Assembly (NCBI GenBank): GCA_020310875.1
Contig: CM035407.1
Span: 67,025,158 to 67,089,157 of the forward strand
Length of the DNA stretch: 64,000 bases
From: Ceratopteris richardii
Taxonomy: Eukaryota > Streptophyta > Polypodiopsida > Polypodiales > Pteridaceae
Direction of reading: 5' to 3'
This document shows, one piece after another, positions 45,381 to 56,578 of this stretch. A model generated the notes under the pieces. That model had not been told where the DNA came from, searched no databases, and was given only the letters and a program-made list of their open reading frames with translations. Every line of letters starts with the position of its first letter. Positions within the stretch are counted from its first letter, which is position 1. Both the position numbers and the translations under genes were made by a program.

Positions 45381-46543
45381 ATGTCTCCCAAAAGAGAGTC
45401 AACATGCAATGAATTCCATTCATAATGAGGATCTACATATGCTCCCATCCTTATAAAGCTAGGTCATATCCTTACATCCACATAAGTACCACTATATTCC
45501 CTTTGTGCCACTATGGATCCCACCCCTTTAGATATTTTACCAATCTCCTCTACCTGTTGTAATTTTTTTCTATCTTTTTCACCTTTTCATGTGTGATTAT
45601 TTTATGCATCTCATTTTTTTCTTCCTTCTCTTTTTCAACCTTCACCCCCTTCCTTTTGTCTTTTGCCTTTTTCTTTCCCATGTCTTGCTGAAATAAATTT
45701 TTAATTTTTTGAGTTTTTTAAATATTTGTTTGGTATTTTTGAAGGTTTTTTAGATTTTGTTTTTGGTTTTGTGTGTTTTTTGAGTGTTTTTAAGCTGTGT
45801 AAATAAGGTTCTAATGGGGTTCTTCTACAAGAATAAAAAAGGATATAACACAATATACATATGGTACAACTGCAAAGATCATAGAATGAGAAATTAACCA
45901 AGCTTTAAACAAGGTAGCTTGGGCTGCATCTCTAGTGGATCACGTACTTTAATAGTTGCATGCTCAACTAATCTCCTCAACATCTACTCATAATAATGTT
46001 TACTACAATTAACCTTGATTCCATCTCATTAGTCATTCCAATTTTTCTTGCAAAACGTGTATCACTTTGAATTTAAAGTCTATTGTAGATCCCTTCAAGG
46101 AGTTTTACTGTCATATCATGTGTCTACTCCTTTTGGATACATGAATGTTGGCGATAACTCCATAGATTGATTCCTACGATTGGGGTTTGAGGAAACTATT
46201 TGCTCTCATCAAAGTTCACACTAATGACCCAAGAAAATGTGTTGAGCTATCTAAGATAGCTAGTTTAGAATTATTTGAGTTCAAGACAAGAACACTAGTA
46301 GATGGAACAACCAAAAAGATTAGAATCAGATACTAGCCCCCCTAAGAAGATGATCATAGAAGCTAGTATCTTCAACAAAATATTTTAGGCAACTCAAAGT
46401 TGCCAAAAATAACTCGTTTGGTCCATTAGATGTTGCAAATATAGCATCTTCAAAAGTTGAGACAAGAGTATTCTAAAAACCCTTCTTCCATCTGGGATCC
46501 TCCCATAATTGATCTCTTCCAACCCTTGATGATGCAATTGTTC

Positions 46544-47010
46544 CTAATACAAGAAATGCACCTCCACCCAAAGTAGACTCCAAGGATCATCCCACCAAAA
46601 TGTCCAAGAGTGAGGAACTAGAGGTTGTAACAACATAAGACATGCACCAAGGACCATGACTAAGACAAGAGCTCTTTTTGCAACCTGCACATGGGAGAAA
46701 TGGTAAGCAACAATTGGCATACATGCAGTCATAGAAGTGAATACTAAAACACCTAGAATAAGAAGATCAGAAGGAGAATGGCCCCAAAATGCTTGAAGTG
46801 TCTCATAGAGAGCCAAAGCTATATAGACATATTGATTACCATAGCATGTACAAAACCATGCCAAGGTTTGATCCTTGAATATCCCTTCAATTTATCCTTG
46901 TACAAAAGAATTATTGCAGAAACAACAAGGAGCAAGATGACCGATGCCCATAAGACACCTTCATCACTTATATCATCTGTCTTGGATAATTTTGTTGTGC
47001 TTGCTCTAAC
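46544..47010 (-). pseudogene. NEF1: NEF1-like (NO EXINE FORMATION 1) gene fragment
   Basis: NEF1 is a multi-pass membrane protein needed for patterned pollen wall (exine) formation. Reading leftwards, the fragment has LWASVILLLVVSAIILLYKD, RIKPWHGFVHAMVI, ETLQAFWGHSPSDLLILG, CMPIVAYHFSHVQVAKRALV and LMLLQP. The Arabidopsis protein, as I recall it, has WVSAVLLLAVSPPLLLYKD, KMKPWQGYAHAGVV, APSDGLLLG and CVPIVALHFSHVLSAKR in the same order. Only about 150 of more than 1100 residues are present. A TAG follows NMSI near 46820 and the reading frame shifts just after it, so it cannot be translated through. It is probably a captured or stranded gene piece. Its left part is also present in the tandem duplication at 44154-44497. 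Confidence 0.75.
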
Positions 47011-47070
47011 TCGCTCTTGAGATTCTATTACCACCATTTCATGACCCACATCTACAACAGTCATTGACAT

Positions 47071-49689
47071 GACTGATGAAGAAGATTGCCCAACATGAGA
47101 TCACTTGTTGCCCTTCAGATCGCGCAGTTGCACGTACATTGATATTCACTTTTTTTTAACACCAACATTTATAAAACTTGCATACTTCTGAAGGAATGAA
47201 AGCACTTGCTTTCATACATTGATCTATGTTCGGGTTACTAATCATAGGAATTAGATGCTGAGGTTTAAACCCACATCATAATCTAAGCTCTAGCATAATC
47301 TATATATATTAACTATTATGTTTGATTTCAGTTAATAAGATATTGCTCTAAATTGTGAAAGATCGATAACGGAAATGTTTATAACCACCGAATTCTCAAT
47401 CTTAAAGGATTCATTTGGCTTACTCCAAAAGTATAAAGGTGACACATATTAAGGAAAATACTTTCATCTCTATGGGAAAGCATACATAAGGCTATGTGAG
47501 TTGAGCAAGCACAATTACAACTAAAATTCCTGTGCATATTGAACTCTTGGAGACTCGTCAATTCTCTTGAATTATTCTAAAAGAATGAGTGCTATTTCTT
47601 GAACAATTAACCAAAAGATGCAATTATTTTTTCTTCTTCACATATCAACGAAATTTGACTTGAAATGATTGTTGTGGTATAACAAGTTTCATAGAGATGA
47701 CTTGCCCATGTGTGAATAAATAATTAATGATGATATTGTTTTCCATATTAAGTGATGAATCATTTTTTTCAAAAGTAGTTAAGGATATGAAGAATGATTT
47801 TACAAAATAACTACTAATAATCTCTTTGAGTCTTCATTGCACCTGAGATTGCTCGAAGCATCGGGAGTGCACCATTGGATTTGGTAGTTGACTTGATCCT
47901 CTCCGCATTTGTGAACCTGATGTGAATTCACCTACATCCTTTTCCACATAATTATGCCAATCTTGGGCAAATCACATCGAAATCCAGATTTTTTTTTTCT
48001 TGCTATAAGAAGCTCTCTCATAGCTCTTTCTAGAAAGTGGTTGTAAACCATACTTTGGCCTTAATTCTCATCATCTTCAGAGTTTTGAAGTTTGTCATTT
48101 CTCTTCAACGACCCTCTTTCGAGCATCGTTTTGAAGTACAACTTATTGGGAGAAACTTGGAAAGCTATTTGGAAGGCATGTGGACCAACTTCAACACCTA
48201 CACACACCTGCAAATTACATTTTGAACCTCGATATAACTTTTTTGCCAATTTATATGCATTGTTGCTCTCTTTTTGCATCAAATTACATATAGGACATGC
48301 AATTTCACATAGTACCTAGACTAAACACGTAGTTTCGACGTCGATTTGTCTTGTGCACGTATTCTTCTTGGAGGTATAGGTAAATATTTTCTTGCCAGTT
48401 ATTGAGGAGAAAAATCTAAAATTGTCAGGGTGTGTAATCCCCTTTTGATCTATTTTTAGATAAATTGTGCTTGTCGATACCGATATCACGGAAATTGCTT
48501 GTCATAAATTTTTTGATTTTCAAAATTATGCCATTATGCCATCGAAATTTTTAGAAAATTAGTATGCATTGAGTAAAGTCATGTGATTAGTTTATTTTTG
48601 GCTGCCACCTACTTGTTGTAAGTATCCATAGGTAATTCACAAGCTGATTCTTTGTTCAAACTACTACTAATCATTTATGGACTACCACCAATCATTCATG
48701 ATTTTCCAATGGTTATTTTATCACATCGAGATATTCATTTTTATAATCACTTTTGGATTGCATTTAGGTTCCAAAATAGACTTCAGCTCTGCTTATCATT
48801 CACAATCACATTAAATTCTAGTTTTCTAGTTCCATGCATGTGTTTTTACATGGAACATGCTTATGATTGTTTAGTGATGGAACATGTGAGTGGCCATCCA
48901 TGTCTATTTTATTATTATCAACTAAGGTCAATTTCTCATCAACTGGGAGGCATGTTATACTTTATGGAATATTGGAATGTTAAATGGGTTTTAATGCCTT
49001 GAGGTTTTTAATGTGTTTTGGGTTTTGATTTAGCACGTGAAGATCCATGACAATGTGAACATGCATGGATTTATTCAAATATTTTTGGAGATATTTAGAA
49101 GAATATTTTTAGAAGATAGTATTTTTAGGTATTTTTTTAAACAAAGCAAAATCACGTTATTTAAAGCCTAGACCTCATGTATCCTCTATTCAGGATGTAA
49201 TAAGAAATACCTATATATACACATGCTATGATAGACTCGTCCATTAGAGTATGTGTGGGAGATTGTACCCAATCTGGTGTTGTCTCTTGTCTCTTTCTAT
49301 TCTTTGAGTACTTTTGGGTGATTTTATTTTTGTACTATCCTCTAGATACGAGCATCTATGGGATCCGAAGGGCAACATCACTCCTTTTCAAAGGATTCAC
49401 CAACTCCTTGCTGATGGCCCATAACCTCTATGAACCTATTTCTTGGGGTATTTTCTTGATTTCTTTTGTCCATCAAAACTAGTAGCCTACTCATTTTGTT
49501 TGCTAAAATCTTCATAGATCGCACTTTCACTAGAGGACTCTTGGTCTGTAGATAGACCGTGCTCTGCACTGCCATGATCTTCAGTATCACTATGTGTATG
49601 ATGCACACCCATGTCAAGTATTTCATCACCTACATCAACAATACTTTGAGATAACATTGTTGCTCTCTTTTTGTCTTGCACACCAGATT
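47071..49689. other. AT-rich region without an assignable gene
   Basis: No long frame, retroelement motif or RNA gene is recognised. Short frames (47379-47561, 48037-48319, 48652-49002, 49228-49482) lack features. Around 49195-49350 the sequence has TATATATACAC and a T-rich tail such as is common at LTR ends, but no partner was found. Confidence 0.35.
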
Positions 49690-49975
49690 TTGTTCCCACC
49701 ATACCATACTGTAAATCCACAAACAACCCAATTTATTCTATCTGAGGCATAGGGGTGCCATTATACATGTGTAAAGCCCTTTCTGCAACAACATGTGAAA
49801 CAAATTCAACAAATCCATAGCCTTTTGAGGTAGAGGTGATCTTGTTTTTTATCACTTTAGTCGACACAATGTCACCAATGTGAAAAGAGCAATTGTAAAG
49901 GTAATATTCAGCCATGCAAGACTAAAGGTCACCAACCTAGAGGCTCCTCACCTCATCAGGTGAGGGCAGAGATGC
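49690..49975 (-). pseudogene. RBP45/RBP47-like RNA-binding protein fragment (first RRM)
   Basis: Reading leftwards the minus strand gives SPDEVRSL, VGDL, MAEYYLYNCSFHIGDIVSTK, NKITSTSKGYGFVEF, VAERALHMYNGTPMPQIE and INW. This follows the first RRM of plant RBP45/47 (oligouridylate-binding nuclear proteins), whose pattern is EEVRTLWIGDLQYWMDE.YL, GEVVSAKVIRNKQT, GYGFVEF and YNGTPMPN...RLNWA. The RNP1 motif (GYGFVEF) is intact. TAG/TAA codons interrupt both ends (after RSL, and between PQIE and INW), and the other two RRMs are missing, so it is a broken fragment. It lies about 120 bp from the WD40 fragment on the same strand. Confidence 0.75.
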
Positions 49976-50096
49976 ATGCTTTAGATCAAGAATCCTTTGC
50001 TGAAAAAGTTGGGAGTGTTCTTCCTGTATGGACTATAGATCATGTCGTATCGATAAAGCCCTTGAGGGATGTGTACTCCACATGATCACAGATTGG

Positions 50097-51700
50097 TCAA
50101 AGTTGGAACAAACCCAACTCTTAAACATTATGAATTAAGGCAATTTTTTTCTCAGCTCTCCACTTGAGTTTGAAGGATAAGTCAATGCTTCAACTCTTTG
50201 TCCTCAGTATTGTCTCCTCTTTTTGGTACCATCTTGATTCAAATGTTGGAAAATGAGCTTCAGAACTTCTTTTGGACATTGTTGCCATGATGCTGGAGCT
50301 TCATCACTTTGGGGAAAATACTGACCATGCTGGTACCAAGACAGACTTCTTGCACTGAACATGCATATTTACATGACTAAGTTTCTCCCACCAATCAGAG
50401 CTCAATGGCAACCAGTGAATTATGAGCCCATTATGAGGGAACGCAACCACTCCTTTCCCATCTTCAACAAATGTCAATGCTGATATTTCACTTGTAACTA
50501 GAACAAAGGTAGGATTAGAAATGAGCAAGGCTGGATGAGGTGGGGTCCACTTGCATCCAAGACCCTTAGCTTTGAAGAATTGTTCAAATCATAAATATGG
50601 ATAGTCAAGAGTGCACATCTCTAGCAACATCACCAACTGCTACTTTCCTAGAACCTTGATGAAAATACACCCTAGGGTAGACACATGCCATCTCTTTTAT
50701 TGACTTCATTGCAGTTTGATGGCATTGCTTATCAATGTTCATTATTTGTAGAATTATTGCCATGGCCTGTGATAGATGAAAGATCACAAGCCTTGATGCA
50801 CCCCATAATATCCCTATTATAGTCATTAAAGTGATTAAGTGTATTGATGAAGTTCCAGATAGAGTTTGAGACTACACAATATTCAAGAAGTTGGCAATAT
50901 GTGCCATGTCTAGAGTTGGTAGAAGAGTCCGTGTTAGACATTTCCTAAGTATCATTGCAATAGCTGGATTGCTCAATACATTAGAATTTAATGTTCCCCT
51001 TCCAGGAAGGCACTCGATTACGAGAAAGACATAAGAAATAAGATGTGGGTTCTCATCCATGATCAAATGCCTCCAGCCACTGTTCATGCCATCCCCAAGC
51101 AGCTCTGCCACAACTACACTATGTTGGTCAACCATTGCTTCCACAATCCTAAGAAGATAAGGAGTTGCAGAAGGAACGAACTCTGGCTTCACAAGTCCAG
51201 GATACCATACAACGAACACTAAAGCAACAAGAATATTTGCTACCCTTGCATCATGGCTTGAACCTTCTATGACTTCTGTCCATTGTTATTCTTATAGGAC
51301 TCAAGCCACTCAATTATCTCTACTAAGGAAGAGCTGAAATTTGGTCATTTTAATTTCTTATGTACACTTTTTGTGACTAGTTTTTGCTTCAACCTTAAGA
51401 GACTATCAACAGTAATGATGTTACCATGCTCAATGTGACCATTGGGTGAAGCTCTTGGAGAGCCCTTTGCCCGTAGGATTGGAGGAATAGCATGACAAAC
51501 AACACAACGACCTTGTAGCCATTCGAACATGTTCACTTGGATCCTACCAAAAACAAGCATATATCTCCAAAGAAGGTGCCTTGACTTTGGGATACTTCTC
51601 TGCTAGGCCCCTTGAAGTATTCTTGAGCCACCTTTGTGTCCTCTCCCAAAAGTGCTTCAACAAAGCTGAAAATTTTGGCATTGGTCTTGAGAATTCTACT
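50097..51700 (-). pseudogene. Intronless 3' half of a plant WD40-repeat protein gene
   Basis: The minus strand matches, in order, the C-terminal half of a conserved large plant transducin/WD40-repeat protein (At4g11270-like, as I recall it). Landmarks are: LAEKYPKVKAPSLEIYACFW and DPSEHVRMA (about 51600-51530); IEWLESY (about 51310); VVWYPGLVKPEFV, VAELLGDGMNSGW and LISYVFLVIECLPG (51219-50990); TLLPTLDMAHIANFLNIV; HQTAMKSIKEMACVYPRVYF and SRKVAVGDVARDVHS (50826-50605); ISALTFVEDGKGVVAFPHNG and WWEKLSHVNMHVQC (50528-50304); and an end with ELGLFQL (about 50100-50123). Homology runs through without any intron-sized gap. There are several stop codons and frame changes, so it is a pseudogene. 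Lack of introns over about 1.6 kb suggests an RNA-derived copy. 51700-52460 may continue the gene, but I could not align it. Confidence 0.8.
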
Positions 51701-52985
51701 CCATAGCTGTGTTATAAGCAGTCAAACCCCCTTGCTTGGGTCCATCTAAAGCATGCTTACTTACATTCAATGTTATATGCCTGCACATCAACTACAATGG
51801 CTTTCCTCATCTCATCCTTCTCACTATTCCCTTTTTTCCTCCTTTGAGTTATCATCAAAACTTTGCTTTAGAAATTGAATAGCATCTTCCTTTTGCCAAT
51901 TCACATGTTCACTAATATCCTTTCATCTAGAAAAAGTAGAATAAACATGGTGTGCAAAAATTATGGCCGCACGGTATAGAGAGGAGAAGGCTCAGAAGTT
52001 GCATAGACCACAACGAAGCTTTGTCCAAATGTCAATGACTTTCTACTTCCACTTTTTTGTCTATTACCATTCTCATCAATCTTTGTGCTAGTTGGTTGAG
52101 ATGTAACCCATCCCCAAACTGCCTCTTCTTCCTTCCCATCCCGTGTTGGTTGCACCTCTATCTATGTACTTGGTTGATTTGCTCCTCCTTGGTAGCCTTT
52201 CCCTCGTTAGCTTCCTCTTTGAAGCAAGATAACAACCTGCTTATCAAGATGAAGCTTCAAAGCATAATCTCTATAACATTTTCTTATCTGATCTTTGATG
52301 GCAAGGTATTGCAAATGGTTGAGCCCAAGCAGAGCAGAATGATCTTGCTCGACTTACCATCAGATGGAGTTTTCCTCTTACCCTTGAAATGAAAAGATTT
52401 AGATGAAGAGGAGAATCAATCATCATGCATAGAGACACCATCATTATTCTCATCCTTGTCATATTGTTGTTTGTTTCTCTTCATGCAAAGCCCTTGATAT
52501 AAACCATCGTTTCCATGCGTGCTTCATCGCATCACTACTCCATGATGAGGGGAAGCAGAAGTAGGGGACACAGATAGTGAAGAAGCCCATTCTTGCAAAT
52601 ATTAGTGTTATCATTAGTGCCCATGGACCCTATACAAAACTTGGTGGAATGCTTTTGCATGAACAATCCACTAATTTATAAAAAATCTAGCCTTTAAGAA
52701 TCTCATAATTCTTCTCAATCAGATGATAGACAAGCCCTTCCTTGTTTTCAGCATTCTCATACGTTCCTAGACTGATAAGCAACAATCCAACCTGATTGAA
52801 ATGTCCCTACTTGTAGCCCGTATGCAATGAAGTATTCAACTATGTGTGTCTTGTCTCATTGATGTTGGCACCAGATAATGAACTGATGCTATCCTTTTTT
52901 TATGGCCCTTGCTTGGAGCGTAATGAAGAGGAGTGCATCCAGTAGTGGTTTTAGTAGAAACTTCAACTGAGCTTGAAGGGGAATA
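51701..52985. other. Region between WD40 fragment and copia nest, unassigned
   Basis: Minus-strand frames at 51961-52155 and 52271-52462 look moderately gene-like (a segment with GSRKSLTFGQSFVVVYATSE) and could be further, divergent parts of the WD40 gene or of another host gene. I could not assign them. 52480-52985 shows nothing. Confidence 0.3.
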
Positions 52986-53525
52986 TGTGAAGAGATGGAT
53001 AGGTATGTGCTTGAAGATGAAGAGGTGTTAAAAACTCCTTGATCTACACCAGCCAAATGAACTCCAAGAGTATATGGTGGGCCCTTTTAGCTTTCGAATG
53101 GATGTATTAGACACCCTATGTACCTTGGAAGATCACTCTCAAAAAGATAGATCAAAACAAATAAGTTAGAGTTAGCTCAAAGGTGAAGAACTTGCTATTT
53201 TGGTTCATACACATGTCCAGTATTTTGCATAATTCTCTGAACACAGCAATAAATAGCTTAATTCCTTTTGGGGAAGTCTAGTTAACTTATAGAGCTAACT
53301 TTCAAGAGTAATCTCATAAAAAATAATGAACCACACACAGAATGATGTTTAACAAGTGATGACATCATCCTTGTTTTCACCGGCTGCTACAGTAATGAGA
53401 CTAGTGAGCAGAAAAATGGACATAACTCAAGATTTAAGAATCCAATGATTATGCCAATTTGTATGCTTATACTAGACCGTATATTGAATCCAAGAAGATT
53501 TAAAGCATTGAATTTGAGTAAGTAC
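52986..53525 (-). repeat. LTR of copia element I, left piece
   Basis: Starts TGTGAAGAGATGGAT and runs to the AGTAC target duplication (53521-53525) of element H. The remainder is at 61652-61919. It matches the LTR of fragment G (from 55765) at roughly 80%. Confidence 0.8.
53521..53525 (+). repeat. Target site duplication of element H, left
   Basis: AGTAC precedes the TGTTAAAAG start of the 5' LTR. The same AGTAC follows the 3' LTR at 61647-61651. Confidence 0.9.
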
Positions 53526-54531
53526 TGTTAAAAGTCAAGCTTCAAGCTACAAATTCGTGGGGAATATTTTATGGACATGTGGAGCAATCAAAGGAAGCCA
53601 AAAGCCACGAGATTCCATCAAGAAAAGTCACTCAACCACTCCCCAAGTCATCTCAACTAAGTCCTCCAAGTTAGGAGGCTGATTTGGAAAGGTAGTTCCT
53701 AGATTTAAGGGGCACACTTCTCACTATAAAAGGAGCATGTATCCCGACTTCTTTTGGCCCATCTTCTTGGAGTTTTAGCTCATGTAAAGTGAGCACTAAG
53801 TGCTGGAGTTGTGATAAGCAAGCCCCTTGCTTAAGCTAGCCCCTTGCTTGCTTGTTTGTTTTCTTTTAGTAGGCATATCTATGTGTGTGCGCAGGCAGTG
53901 TTGCAACTCTCTACCCCTGAGTTGTTAGCATTGGTTCTCCCTCATATTGTATCCATTTGATGTAATTCTTGTCTCATTGGATAGATATTAGAGTTTATTT
54001 TATGCTCACAAAGTCTCTAGATCATTCTCTGAGTAATCTAGGAGCAACATTCATTTTAGTGAAGTTGTGTGATTGATATCTCTCTTGGTGTGTAGGCTTT
54101 GTTGGAAATATTTTGCTCTCTGTTGTAAGGGCTGGTTCTCCTTCTCTATGTATCCATTTGCTATGATTTTGGTGTCATTGGGTAGCTATTAGAGTCCTCT
54201 AAAGTTGATTCAAGTTTGAGATTCATTCTCTGTATAGTCTTTGAGAAAAGCTTGCTGGAGTGAAGTGAGGTATCTGCTTGACTGGCAGTTATGAGCATTC
54301 AACTAGCTCATGTTGTAGACATTGTTTCTCCTTGTGTAAGCATCCATTTGAAGTGAAATTTGTTTTTTTGGAAATCTCTTGGTGTCGGCTACAGGTCTAC
54401 AGAAGCTCACTGGAGTTCTCTGCATAAGCTCTGAGTAAGAGCATTTTTGGTGTGCAGAGGTCAAAGAAGGATACCTGTGGAGGTCATTCATGCTTTGTTG
54501 TTGCTTAGGGGTTGAGATACTTCCCCCATCA
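53526..54531 (+). repeat. 5' LTR of element H
   Basis: 1006 bp, starting TGTTAAAAGTC and ending CTTCCCCCATCA. A TATAAAA box at about 53725-53731 is likely the element promoter. Upstream of it are two direct CCCCTTGCTT-type or CTCATC-type short repeats only; no further regulatory motif is assigned. Confidence 0.93.
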
Positions 54532-54532
54532 G

Positions 54533-54544
54533 TGGTATCAGAGC
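54533..54544 (+). other. Primer binding site of element H
   Basis: TGGTATCAGAGC exactly complements the 3' end of plant initiator tRNA-Met. It lies one base after the LTR. Confidence 0.9.
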
Positions 54545-54784
54545 ATTTGGGCATCTTGGAGGTATCACATACAAGAAAGAAGACCTCTTGGAGTTGGTGG
54601 TTGAAGATTTGCATCAACAAAAGCTTCTTGGAGGTAGCTCACATCAAGGGGGAGCTATTCTACTCAAATTTGCAAGAGCACAAGGTGTCCATCTAAGGAA
54701 AGCTTTGGATTGAGGTAACCTCAGAGCCTCATTTTCATTTTACACACATTGGCCAAGGGCTAGGTCAAGTATCAAAGACTAGAT

Positions 54785-54982
54785 ATGGGAGACTTCAACA
54801 CTCAAATTGAAAAGCTAGACAAAGGTAACTATCAACCATGGAGATTTAGGGTCTCCAACTATCTTATGGGCAAGGGCCTTTGGGGGTTGATTAGTGGAAA
54901 TGAACCAAGACCTAGGTTGGATAAGAATCCAACCAATGACCAGAGAAGGGCCTTTAGGGAATGGAATGAAAGAGACAAGAAC
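54785..54982 (+). pseudogene. Start of Gag of copia element H
   Basis: The frame starts MGDFNTQIEKLDKGNYQPWR, a usual copia Gag N-terminus (L..NY..W...V...L). It runs as far as the AGAAC target duplication where fragment G begins. The remainder of Gag lies to the right of G. Confidence 0.8.
54978..54982 (+). repeat. Target site duplication of fragment G, left
   Basis: AGAAC lies directly left of G; AGAAC also follows the LTR of G at 56579-56583. Confidence 0.75.
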
Positions 54983-54989
54983 CTCTACC

Positions 54990-55669
54990 ATTTCTTCCTC
55001 TACCTCCATAGTTATCTTGATGTGTACCTGCTTCATCATCCACTTTCTTTCCTCTTCCTTTGTTTTTTTTGGTCTTGCTTTATCAATATACAAAGCTGAA
55101 CACTCATTAGCTTTGGAGCTTTCTCCATTCTTGATAAGCTTGGCCTCTTGAGTAAGTAGTTGTCCTATCAGTGTGTTGAAATCTGGTACATGCATATCCA
55201 TGTATAGATCAATAGTTGTGGTGAATGCTTCCCACTTGCCATCTACCTTCAAGCCATTGATGACCTGATTTAAAATTTGTTCTTCATCTATTACCTCTCC
55301 AATGATTGCCAACTGATCTACTATGTCCTTGAGCTTTGTGTCAAAATTAGTCACATTTTGTTTGGGAGCTTTCTTGAGAGTTGTGAAGTCTAGCCATAGT
55401 TGATGCTTCCTCACTTTTGTACTTGAAGAGAAGAAGGCTTCAAGTTGATTCCATACTTCTTGAGATGTTTTAAAACTTCTTATGTGAGGCAACAAAAATT
55501 TTGAGATAGAGTTGAGGAGATAGGACCTTGCAAGTGCATCCTTGGAGCACCATGTGCTCAATCTTTCTTGCTCTTCTTGTGTTGGTTGACTTTTGTTCCT
55601 AAAACTTGGCATAACTTCATCTCCAACTATATAACCATATAAATTCCTTCCTTGAAGATAATCTTCCAT
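54990..55669 (-). pseudogene. Copia Gag of fragment G
   Basis: The minus strand starts MEDYLQGRNLYGYIVGDEVM and contains FKTSQEVWNQLEAFFSSSTK, LWLDFTTLKKAPKQNVTNFD, LVDQLAIIGEVIDEEQI-like sequence and an end rich in R and G in another frame. This is a copia Gag (UBN2-type capsid). It lies downstream of an initiator-Met primer site. Fossil. Confidence 0.8.
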
Positions 55670-55751
55670 CCTTAATGACTAGGCTGAGTAGTTACCTCTA
55701 TCTGATTTGTCAATTGATGACGGAAATCCATCTACCATGTTGTCCAACTTT

Positions 55752-55763
55752 GCTTTGATACCA
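55752..55763 (-). other. Primer binding site of fragment G
   Basis: On the minus strand this reads TGGTATCAAAGC, one base from the LTR edge at 55765. One mismatch to the initiator tRNA-Met site. Confidence 0.8.
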
Positions 55764-55764
55764 C

Positions 55765-56578
55765 TGTGAAGAGATGGATTTGTAGTTGATGAAGATGAAG
55801 TGGTACTGCAAAAATGTTGCACTACACCATCCAAATGGACTCAAGAGATATGTGGTGGGCCCTTTTAGCTTGCCAAAGGATGTATTAGACACCCTATGTA
55901 CCTTGGAAGATCACTCTCAAAAAGTTGAATCAAAACAGATAAATTGGACTAGATTCAAGAGCCAAAAACTTGTTATTTATATACATACACCTGTCCAAAG
56001 TTTGGAACAATTCTATGGCCGCAATAACAATTAACTTAATTCCTTTTGGGGAAATATTACTCTTATTAGCTTAGTAATCTAACAATCAGGAGTTATTTCA
56101 ACAAAAAGTACGGACTACACAAGGAGAAACATGTTTAGCAAGTGGTAGCATGACCCTGATTTTCCCGGGTTGTAATAGTACTAAGACCAGTGAGCAGAAA
56201 AATGACAATATCTCAAGATTCAAGAATTCAATGCTTATGAAATTTTACAAGAATATACTAGACAGTATGATGATTGTAACAAACATTGAAGCATGGGAAA
56301 GAGTTAAGAACACACTGAGAAACAGCTATGACAAAATGACTGTTTTGAGAGAGTGCTGACAGAGAAGTAGAAAATGAGATGACATAGTTGACTTCAAATG
56401 ATCATATCTCACGACTGAAACGTCCAATTGCAATGAAAATTGGTGAGCCCATAGTAGCCACAAAGAGCTAACGTTACCAAGTTAAAGCATGGAAAATGAT
56501 GCACCAAGGGGAGAGAAATCAGCTTTGCAATATTACTGAGAAAATTAAGAGATATGGCAGTGGACAATACACTTCACA
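55765..56578 (-). repeat. LTR of copia fragment G
   Basis: 814 bp with a perfect 7-base inverted end (TGTGAAG/CTTCACA). Related throughout to the LTR of element I (52986-53525 plus 61652-61919). Confidence 0.85.

Larger units (their letters stand above)
42108..46886 (+). repeat. 2.39-kb tandem direct duplication
   Basis: Copy 1 (42108-44496) and copy 2 (44497-46886) differ by only about eight substitutions and one one-base indel by eye, about 0.3%. The copies abut directly; the junction shares TCATAGG/TTCA. The duplication is much younger than the retroelements. Its right edge falls inside a NEF1-like gene fragment, so copy 1 holds only part of that fragment while copy 2 continues into it. 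There is no TG...CA end or primer site. Confidence 0.93.
54983..56578 (-). mobile_element. Copia fragment G with a single LTR, inserted in Gag of element H
   Basis: Reading leftwards: LTR (55765-56578, TGTGAAG...CTTCACA ends), primer site (55752-55763), Gag from 55669 to about 54990. AGAAC flanks both sides. Only one LTR is seen, so it does not have the form of a complete insertion. Its LTR is related to that of element I, the host of H. Fossil. Confidence 0.85.

Noticed and set aside
42108-46886. The two 2.39-kb copies as LTRs of a large element
   Set aside because: They abut with no internal region, lack TG...CA ends and primer sites, and one edge cuts a host gene fragment; a tandem duplication explains them better.
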